Shown: in pieces, positions 58,401 to 64,000 of the stretch
How positions within the stretch are numbered: the stretch's first letter is position 1
Layout of the letters: every line of letters starts with the position of its first letter
Origin: Marinobacter sp. 2_MG-2023
GTDB taxonomy: Bacteria; Pseudomonadota; Gammaproteobacteria; Pseudomonadales; Oleiphilaceae
Direction of reading: 5' to 3'
DNA length: 64,000 bases
Assembly: GCF_030546935.1 (NCBI RefSeq)
Contig: NZ_JAUOPH010000001.1
Coordinates: 186,001-250,000 of the forward strand
Position numbers and translations under genes: made by a program
The notes under the pieces: model-generated
Told to the model about the DNA's origin: nothing
Seen by the model: only the letters and a program-made list of their open reading frames with translations
The model's database searches: none

Positions 58401-61400
58401 ACCGGATGCGCAAGCGCACCTTTAAGCTCAAAGGTGTACTTACCCGTATCCTTATTCAGGGTTACGACAAATACTTCTTCACTTCCCCGGGTAGCGATAA
58501 GGGTCTCATCGGTTACATCAATCGTAATGCCTGAGTTACCCGTGCTCGCCAGCAGGGTTTGCAGTGCAATCTGATTCGTAGCGAACGTCAGGCTGCCCAT
58601 GCCGTCTTCACCGGTATCTATCGGCAAGGACGCTGTAACACTGGTGCTGCCCTGCCCTGCTTCACTGCCTGAATCGAGGTATTTTTCATCAACATTTGTC
58701 GCGGTCGGCTGACCGCTGACAGCCGGGCCATCGTCCTGAAATACGAACCGGTCACCAATATTGACGGTACTGCTGATCTCATCGCCATCGCCATCTTTGG
58801 CCGTGGCTTTCAGGTCAATCGCACCGTTGGTGATTTTAACGAAGTCGTTCGGGGTGAGCGGGTCCTCGTGCTCCAGAGCGCGATTTTGAACCAGTGTTAC
58901 TTGGCCTGTCGCCGCATCCACTGTGATGGTAAAAACCACATCGCCATTGTCATTACGACCTTCAATTACGCCGCTATTGTCAAAAAGCATGACTGCATCA
59001 CCACTGGCCGTATCCACAAGGCCAGAAGCACTGTTATCAATCACCAATTCATAAGCGACACCGTTGTTTCCATCGACGCCATATTTAATATCGAAAGCCC
59101 CGGAGAAATTAACGGTCGCCTCAGCGCCTTGCGCACCAATTTGCGCTTCTTTCACTTGAGCTTCGTCCAGTTCTACGCCAGTAAGATCCACTTCGGGCAG
59201 ATCATCAATCACCAATACGCCAAGGCTGCCAGAGCCGATAACGCTGTTAGCGGCGTCCTGCGGGTCTGTGGCAGTCACTGTTAAATCAATATCTTTCAGT
59301 GCATCATCAGAACCTTGGGCACTGTGCGCTTGTGCGTCGGTTAACTTGTAGTCGAAATCAACTTCCCACACAGTGGGTTGACCATTGGCGGTTTCCACCA
59401 TGGCAGAGCTGTTCAGAGTGATCTCGCCGTGGCCGGAAACTGTGATGGTCTGAGTGCCATCCAGAGCTTCGATGTCCGCCAGGGTGAATTCCTGCCCACC
59501 AATTTCGATGGAATCAAGTCCGGACGGTGCGGTAACACGCAGTACGCCACTGACAGTATTTGAGCCATCGCCGGTGTCCAGGCCCTGCTCATGCACGGTG
59601 AGCTGGCCATCAGCAGCACCGTTATCGTCCAGCACTTCGATGGTCGGGGCGTCTACTATGTGGGCGGTGGCGCTGTCGTTGCCTGAATCTACTTGCAGGT
59701 TTTCAAAGCCGGGATCTATGCCGGCATTATCTACAACGCTTTCAATTGTGGCAGTGACAGGCTCACTCAGTTCAGCTGTCATGTCCGCGGTAGTATTAAC
59801 TTCGAAACTCGCTGAGGCATTGCCGCCGGTAATGGTAATGCTGGCGGGCAAGGCATCCACGTCACCCGTATTGGCGGCTGCGCCACTCCAGTCAAGGTTC
59901 ACGGTTACGTCTTTTCCAGACTCAACGTTAACCGGGTCGCCATTTTCATCGACAAGATTAACGGTGTAATTGAGCGTGCCACCTTCAAGGACAGAGTCCT
60001 GGTCGACGGTGATTTGTGCGTATACAGGGTCGATGGTGTCGGTGACCGTCACCGTTGACGTATCCGTATCAACGACTTGCTCGAAGTTTCCACCAGTCAC
60101 GCTATCGATGGAGACGTCGTAGGTTTCTCCATCTACATAAACGTCGTCGCTCTGAACCTGGAACGGATCAGACGTACCACTGGTCGCGCCCACGGCGATG
60201 GTGATGGTTTCACCATTGCTCAGGCTAATGACCAGATCGTTCTCTGTAACCGGGTGATCAACCGTTGCGGTGATGGTCTGGCTTTCGCCTTCTTCACTTG
60301 TAATGTCACTCAGGGTGATGGTGACAGGTGTATCTGTATCAGAGATGGTGATGTCCGTACTGTCGTTCACCACATCGAGTTGCTCGAAGTTGCCGCCACT
60401 ACCATCGGCAACGAAATCATCCACGGTCAGGGCAACGTCATCTTCTACGTAAACATCGCCATCCGGGTAACCATCCAACGCCTGGGTGCCAGCTACAGCA
60501 CCAGTGCCCCAGCCAAAGGTAACCTCACCGCTGGTTGCGCCGGCAGCTACCTGAATGCTGGCTGTCTGACCATTGCTCAAGGTAATACTGAACGACTGAT
60601 CCGCTTGCGGCGCGTTATCCAGGTTAACGGTGTAGGTAATGGAACCGTTGTCTTCATCGCCGCTGCCGCTAGACGTTAGCGTGGCAGTGGTGATGTCGAT
60701 ACTGTCAGTAATTTCAACCGTACCCACACTCGGAGCGCCCAGGTTCTCAAAATCGGAACCACCACTAACCGCTACATCTGTAGCCACCACAATGTCTTGT
60801 GGATCGTCTGTATACACACCCTCAAACAGACTCGGCGGGATGATCACATCCACGGTGCCAGTAGTGTTCCCACCACCGATGGTGATGATTTGATCATCGC
60901 CATTAAGGTCTTTGAACGTTACTTCAACGGGGTCGTCACCTGCGCGCACCTCGCCGCCCAAGGTCACGGTATAGGTGAGCGTGCCACCGGATTCCGTCAG
61001 ACCAGGGCCAGCAGTCAGGCTAACACTGGTGGTATCGATGGTATCGCTAACCACCGTATTTACGTCAGCGCCATTGAAGGTCAGGTTCTCGAAACTATCA
61101 GCGGCCCCCGCATTCTGTTCGCTAATATCAGTAATGGCAGTACTGATGGTCTCGCCATCCACATAAACATCATCACTTTGCACCGCTAAGTTAAAGCTCT
61201 CACTGCTGCTACCAGCGGCGATGGTGATGCTGCTGCCATCTGACAAGGTCACTGTTATATCGTTTTTGGCATCTACTGCATTGCCATTGGCATCCATCAG
61301 CGTGACTGTGTAGGCCAAGTCTGACTCGCCTTCATTCACTGTTGTGCTGTCTACGCTCAACTTCGCGGTAACGGCATCGATCGTGTCGGCGATCTGCGCT

Positions 61401-64000
61401 GTGGCAGTGGCGCCAGACAGATCTGTTGCCTCAAAGTTTCCACCATTGATAGCGGTAACTTCTGCAGTCACGCTGTCAGGATCAAGGTAAACGTCCGGGT
61501 TCTGAGTGTTGATAAACAAGTCGCCACCGCCATTGGCATCAACGACTACGGTGTGCTCAGTGCCAGCAACGTCGACCGTCAGCGTAATGGTTTCGCCCGT
61601 TTGTGGTGGGTTGCTCAGCTGGAAACTAAAGGTAACGCCGGTGGCATCTTCAGTGACATCCGCGGTTGAAACGCTGACGGTCGTTACATCACTGTTATCG
61701 ACAACTTCCGTGCTGGCTGCGCTGCCAAAGCTTGAGTCGTTAATATGCTCGCTGCCACCGCTTGCGCCGACCACTTCAAACTCTGCCGTCGTACTGCCTT
61801 GTGTGTAGGCGTCATCCAGGCGGCTATCTACCTCTGCGCTGCCACTGGTCTGGCCCACCGGAATGGTGATTGTCTGGCCATTGTCCAAAATGACATAGAG
61901 CGGATTGTCCTGCACCGGTGTTTCAACGGTTGCGGTGACAGTAATCTTATCGCCTTCATTAACCTGCGCCGGCGCGCTCAAAGTAATGTCCAGTACGGGC
62001 TCAACCGTGATATGTAAATCCGCAGTGCTCGTGCCGCCATCGGCATCAGAGACTGTATAAGTCACTGCTGGCACTGTGCCGCTATAATCAGGCTCAGGCA
62101 CAAACTCATAACTGCCATCAGCATTAAGTGTTAGCTCGCCAACACCGGCAATCGTTGCTGCATCGCCCGCGCTATAAGTTTGGCCATCTACCGCAAATTC
62201 GGTAACACCCAGCGGGTTATCGCCATCAGGGTCGGAATCGTTGGCCAGAACACCGTTGGCGCTATCAACCGTAAGCGTGATGCCTTCAACAGCTGTGATG
62301 GCGTCGTCTACAGCATCCGGCAGTGGATTGCTCACGCTCCAGGCAAACTCAGTATCTGCACTATTTCCTGATTGATCGGTCACACTGATGGTGACAGTAT
62401 GCTCGCCGTTGCCGCCAAACTGACTGGCAGATTTGTCGATAGTGCCGCTAATAATGCCGGTATCTGGGTCGATGGTTAGCCCATCGGGCAAGCCGTTGGC
62501 GCTGTACCTGATGTCGCTGCCATCAACGATGTCATTGAAGTTTCCGCTGACATCCAGGTTGATCACATCCGCATCGAGATCACTCTGGTCAGCGATAGGC
62601 GTATTGATATCCGGCGCGAGATTGTCTACGAGTTTGCTATCAGTTGCGCTGCTGGTGTTGCCCGCCGGGTCGGTAACGGTGGCGTTCAGTTCCACTTCGG
62701 TTTGACCGGACATGACGGGCACGTCTACCGTGATGCCGTTGTCGATATCGTCCTGGGTCACCGGGCGGTTAATCAGCTCGTTGCCCTGGCCATCGGTAAT
62801 CACCACCGTATCGCCCGGTTTGGTTGTACCAGGGTCCAGCGTGACGGTACCTTCAACCGTGCCATCACTGGTATCGTCTTCGTTGTAGCTGCCGTTAGGG
62901 CCGCTACCCGGCTCTAGTTCAACCTCAACGGTCGGCGTAACGTTGTCTACAGTTTTGTTATCGGCATCGTCACTGGTATTACCCGCCGGGTCGGTAACGG
63001 TGGCGCTGATCTCTACCTCGGTGTCACCGGATGACACGGAGATGTCGACGCTAACGCCATCATTAATATCGTCCTGCGTGACCGGGCGGTCGATCAGGAC
63101 GCTGCCGGAACCATCCTGAATCACCAGGCGGTCGCCCACTTCAACGGTGTTCGGATCCAGCGTTACTTTGCCGGTGACTTTACCGTCGGTGATTTCGTCA
63201 ACGCTGTATACGCCATCACTGCCGGCGCCTTCGAGCTCCGCCGTCAGCGTGGGTGTCACCGCATCGACCGGTTTATCGTCCGATGCATTGCTGGTGTTAC
63301 CAGCTTCGTCGGTGATCACAGCGTCCAGGGTGAGCTCGGTGTCGTTGCCATCAATGGGAACCTGAACGGTAATGCCGTTATCAATATCGGCTTGTGTCAC
63401 TGGGGCATCAAACAGCGTATTACCTTTGCCGTCGGTGACTACAAGGTGGTCACCGACCGAGACCGTTGGGTCCAGGTTGATGGTGCCTTCAACGGTGCCG
63501 TTATCGGCATCGTCTTTGTTATAGCTTCCATCCGGGCTGGAGCCCGTTGCGAGTTCAACCTCAACAGTGGGCGTAACGTTATCCACGTCTTTGTTGTCAG
63601 TCGCCGTGCCGGTGTTCCCCGAGGGGTCCGTCAGTTCAACATTGATCTCAACGTCCGGCTGACCGGGCTCTACCGGTACCTCCACACTGACGCCGTTGTC
63701 GATGTCGTCCTGGGTGACGGGACGATTGATCAGCTCATTGCCGTTGCCATCGGTGACCACCAGGGTATCGCCGGGAACGGTCTCTGGCGTCAGAGTAATG
63801 TCGCCCGTGACCGTACCGTCGGTGATGTCACCCTCGTTATAGCTGCCACCCGGGCCTGTGCCCGGCTCCAGTTCCACGCTTGCTCCTGGGCCGACGTTAT
63901 CGACGTCGTTTTCGTCTTTACCGTCGCTGGTATTCCCCGCCGGGTCGGTAACGGTGGCATTCAGTTCCACTTCGGTTTGACCGGACATGACGGGCACGTC
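52469..64000 (-). CDS. Giant repeat adhesin, type I secretion class, C-terminal part (5' end outside window)
   Basis: At least 3,843 codons; the frame is open at the window edge so the start is not seen. From N to C: four bacterial Ig-like repeats of 106-107 residues (62630-63904, with more upstream), a cadherin-like/VCBS stretch (about 62000-62630), a run of Calx-beta-like repeats (about 59660-62000, pattern DTIDxxTxxL and VYVDGET), two T1SS-143/DUF5801-like domains (about 58280-59220) and further Ig-like and cadherin-like domains to about 53000. The end has one RTX-like GGEDTIQL motif and a C-terminal tail, expected to direct type I export. The protein is acidic, rich in Asp, Gly, Thr and Ser, and I noticed no cysteine. 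It resembles the LapA and Marinobacter MhLap adhesins. No LapB/LapC/LapE export genes are in the window. Confidence 0.9.
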   Translation of the reverse strand, partial: DVPVMSGQTEVELNATVTDPAGNTSDGKDENDVDNVGPGASVELEPGTGPGGSYNEGDITDGTVTGDITLTPETVPGDTLVVTDGNGNELINRPVTQDDIDNGVSVEVPVEPGQPDVEINVELTDPSGNTGTATDNKDVDNVTPTVEVELATGSSPDGSYNKDDADNGTVEGTINLDPTVSVGDHLVVTDGKGNTLFDAPVTQADIDNGITVQVPIDGNDTELTLDAVITDEAGNTSNASDDKPVDAVTPTLTAELEGAGSDGVYSVDEITDGKVTGKVTLDPNTVEVGDRLVIQDGSGSVLIDRPVTQDDINDGVSVDISVSSGDTEVEISATVTDPAGNTSDDADNKTVDNVTPTVEVELEPGSGPNGSYNEDDTSDGTVEGTVTLDPGTTKPGDTVVITDGQGNELINRPVTQDDIDNGITVDVPVMSGQTEVELNATVTDPAGNTSSATDSKLVDNLAPDINTPIADQSDLDADVINLDVSGNFNDIVDGSDIRYSANGLPDGLTIDPDTGIISGTIDKSASQFGGNGEHTVTISVTDQSGNSADTEFAWSVSNPLPDAVDDAITAVEGITLTVDSANGVLANDSDPDGDNPLGVTEFAVDGQTYSAGDAATIAGVGELTLNADGSYEFVPEPDYSGTVPAVTYTVSDADGGTSTADLHITVEPVLDITLSAPAQVNEGDKITVTATVETPVQDNPLYVILDNGQTITIPVGQTSGSAEVDSRLDDAYTQGSTTAEFEVVGASGGSEHINDSSFGSAASTEVVDNSDVTTVSVSTADVTEDATGVTFSFQLSNPPQTGETITLTVDVAGTEHTVVVDANGGGDLFINTQNPDVYLDPDSVTAEVTAINGGNFEATDLSGATATAQIADTIDAVTAKLSVDSTTVNEGESDLAYTVTLMDANGNAVDAKNDITVTLSDGSSITIAAGSSSESFNLAVQSDDVYVDGETISTAITDISEQNAGAADSFENLTFNGADVNTVVSDTIDTTSVSLTAGPGLTESGGTLTYTVTLGGEVRAGDDPVEVTFKDLNGDDQIITIGGGNTTGTVDVIIPPSLFEGVYTDDPQDIVVATDVAVSGGSDFENLGAPSVGTVEITDSIDITTATLTSSGSGDEDNGSITYTVNLDNAPQADQSFSITLSNGQTASIQVAAGATSGEVTFGWGTGAVAGTQALDGYPDGDVYVEDDVALTVDDFVADGSGGNFEQLDVVNDSTDITISDTDTPVTITLSDITSEEGESQTITATVDHPVTENDLVISLSNGETITIAVGATSGTSDPFQVQSDDVYVDGETYDVSIDSVTGGNFEQVVDTDTSTVTVTDTIDPVYAQITVDQDSVLEGGTLNYTVNLVDENGDPVNVESGKDVTVNLDWSGAAANTGDVDALPASITITGGNASASFEVNTTADMTAELSEPVTATIESVVDNAGIDPGFENLQVDSGNDSATAHIVDAPTIEVLDDNGAADGQLTVHEQGLDTGDGSNTVSGVLRVTAPSGLDSIEIGGQEFTLADIEALDGTQTITVSGHGEITLNSSAMVETANGQPTVWEVDFDYKLTDAQAHSAQGSDDALKDIDLTVTATDPQDAANSVIGSGSLGVLVIDDLPEVDLTGVELDEAQVKEAQIGAQGAEATVNFSGAFDIKYGVDGNNGVAYELVIDNSASGLVDTASGDAVMLFDNSGVIEGRNDNGDVVFTITVDAATGQVTLVQNRALEHEDPLTPNDFVKITNGAIDLKATAKDGDGDEISSTVNIGDRFVFQDDGPAVSGQPTATNVDEKYLDSGSEAGQGSTSVTASLPIDTGEDGMGSLTFATNQIALQTLLASTGNSGITIDVTDETLIATRGSEEVFVVTLNKDTGKYTFELKGALAHPVSVNGTMAMEFAYQVQDADDDSATGTFVVNLVDDVPKTSVSITTDEDTAYGPFTTSADSTQSNVSIQDTDDNPATSETILPDGSAIPTGTLGYDVGHGVVVVDTDGKLTYYPNSDYSNEGSTDNFQVTITNDDGSTTVTEVDVTVNPISDAPPLAVDDENISTKEDTAVALGLNAPVIVDNTDQNSTGTAGDNPERLGEITLSGLPEGAVLTYGANTYTVTASGSVTVKLSNLASGDHLSGLTTDLTMNTNDFEGMTVTPPAHSHENFTVEMSATSYEVDASGNKLAAVDGATSTTEVEVRVQAVTDDAELVFDNTATSIDDTDSVVYTGNTEADVTLKEDTTFDLTDMLSASFDDLDGSEVRSITITNPAGNGTITVDGKSVAADESITIDAGGQTGGIDSFPEIQIGGAGDFSGDLNGITVSINAQDKDADGWGDGASAEHEGENGVAEAVTDNNSVTLNLHVTPVAGDVNTSSTQETDEDTAVNFLSGIRVTDDNDGTEVITKISFDTPTEGGTWTLGQPSSGSGSDWTLTESGGTYTITFDDGLTEAQREAILDEFTITPPGHSSLDAKIAVEVTSKDTQTVNGSSVTNEAPTNHDVAITVNPVAERTDSDTDGQAGNDVDMTSGHEYTTTGTEDQWFTLGTEGGFKLETGWNVEDDEQLFAALTPELTAHNAIQTDPAGSQFSYTDGSGNTITQTFGGDAVRVPAEYLDTLQFKAPENFSGQFKINVQAVTVDTDDDGEETVEAVSGHAELTNVLIKPSADTPTTTVTARVNGNEDESVPLSIRPSSSDDSETFNVTIGDIPDGAVITYGTESFNADSGSGTMADGTGYEVVKSGDSWSLKITDFDPDTGANMTLTPPEHSNKPFTLNVETVSVDTLTVGGTSYDSVSTPPFELSINVTPKGVADEANVEVVDPSAQSFTEAGVDSDGGVMLTELLKDTPSLVDTDSETLSFKLSGLPEGFSVVDVSEEGGRVTSLGNGEWVFAADDLNNVKITTPANFSGTSDAFTLAAVTTENDGDSLTENHSVQIKITPSPEATMNLSTGGVEDTPEKLDFSAQQQNGEIGETITEVWISKADLDNAGGYTLTYGASGSELEGTESGVTLEGGWYKLDSTAMDNIYLKGNDNWHGDGSFTVQYTVEDPGDDGTVSPASEMFGYQTYNVSVTAVTDQPDLTVTSDDISMTSTGDATINLNIANEGINGGDYDGSEKLTRILLDNVPEGVIVEGADFIGGNQWLFITDDSFDSALTPSINLKVQSEAGGLTDHEISITVITKDADNGKEEPASTTVKLTTNFPGGEGSQLPAEIEAWKQTDFDPTEDTAFTLSDAFNGEIQDGVTDNGFNITLSNLPEGTVVTGMTSTVIDGQTVWTASGTGGNADLQTLMSNITVKPPVNWNQHDGDFEFDAKLTTYVPSGLRSDASVEAVFDAVQPVSDKPEISISAPAVDEGSDLTFTINLSNTADNPNWTLVGDKLYLQLDESGIDDNGVLKQGGTTLSTSAVSGVTGVSDGSYYVIDVTDPTSSIELTYTASGEHVSGSVSLSAWAQGQEDGSTEIKTGSSVQTGVITPVNSGYNFTVENVSGTENASQLAETDKSNVIQLNVTNVGLHDSDDSEALGAVLLSNVPNGFLVYVGDSAESATEAALSNNAGGDGTTNTWLLGNGEIPAYIGIMPPQYWSGTVSGLKLQVTSSEDALSTEEVSEQTFNLTVGAQADGLTLAPTPSFGEEGDIIPLNLNHELKDPGSAGSGDESTETLTLEFSGMGEHAAFYLGNTLISGTAQVADNGGGSYTISGLTLAEAETLGFVQAKDDLSNVQVRAQTAETAGGDPSAWTDWKDISISGVTEQYSTSGDDTLLWTGERIDGFGGEDTIQLRFGESVTSTDPTDATDLANNLNNIETIDMQGSGDNKIEGLKAEDVIAMTDEDNLLKIMGDANDSISLDDSWAKVGQGGGYDVYTASNGGNDATLHIQQDGVIVD
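62630..63904 (-). repeat. Four 106-107-residue Ig-like repeats in the adhesin
   Basis: Units, marked by VDNV or VDAV at the start and TDPAGNTS before the end, occupy 63587-63904, 63269-63586, 62951-63268 and 62630-62950. Each holds SYNEDD- or SVDE-type loops, LDP or LTP strands and RPVTQDDIDNG. Copies 1 and 4 are the most alike; the first complete unit continues toward the window edge at 64000, so the array is longer. Confidence 0.9.

Noticed and set aside
53000-64000. CRISPR-like repeat array or tandem mobile element
   Set aside because: The repeats encode protein domains in one open frame of 100-plus residues per unit, not 25-40 base repeats with spacers.

Overview
The window looks like a chromosomal segment of a marine gammaproteobacterium, most likely Marinobacter or a close relative. 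This is inferred from the pabC-fabF-acpP-fabG-fabD-plsX-rpmF-yceD block beside maf, sppA, rluC and rne, from protein flavour, and from a giant LapA/MhLap-like adhesin. No rRNA, prophage, insertion sequence or CRISPR array is visible. Gene density is high, and several convergent pairs overlap at their 3' ends.

Layout. 1-5590 (minus strand): fatty-acid and phospholipid synthesis cluster with rpmF and yceD; fabF has an odd triple 13-bp repeat across its start. 5729-14470: maf, sppA, a HAD phosphatase, rluC, a 600-bp rne leader with strong hairpins, rne with a long repetitive tail, a YecA-family gene and the PHP-domain nuclease rnm. 14600-16534: yciI, an SH3/coiled-coil membrane protein, a PilZ protein and rraA. 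16565-19904: ppsA and its divergent kinase/phosphorylase ppsR. 19986-27627: a PreP-like M16 protease, a small membrane protein, a PEGA/MORN protein, a response regulator with a C-terminal membrane anchor, a MobA-like transferase and a double-domain QueD/PTPS-like protein. 27649-29613: a three-armed palindromic element, tRNA-Glu and tRNA-Ala with a clear promoter, then gltX. 29797-36635: znuA with a Zur-like box, an AEC transporter, a transsulfuration-type PLP enzyme, a DUF488 protein, an LldD-like FMN dehydrogenase and a hemerythrin-GGDEF-EAL protein. 36782-40749: ydbH-ynbE-ydbL plus a DUF5610-like gene. 40863-48565: a methyltransferase, then an apparent amino-acid catabolic group (NSS symporter, aromatic-type aminotransferase, indolepyruvate ferredoxin oxidoreductase) divergent from an Lrp/AsnC regulator. 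48558-52304: an MFS exporter with a probable 5' frameshift, an EamA exporter, a divergent LysR regulator and a hemerythrin-like protein. 52469-64000: the C-terminal 3,843 codons of a giant repeat adhesin whose start lies beyond the window.

Themes. Envelope building (Fab/Plx, YdbH-YnbE-YdbL, SppA), RNA metabolism (RNase E, RraA, RNase AM, RluC), and surface attachment with c-di-GMP signalling (PilZ, hemerythrin-GGDEF-EAL, adhesin) recur. The most unusual signals are non-coding or at gene starts: the fabF start repeats, the SD-sequestering rne hairpin, the palindromic element by the tRNAs and the broken start of the MFS gene.
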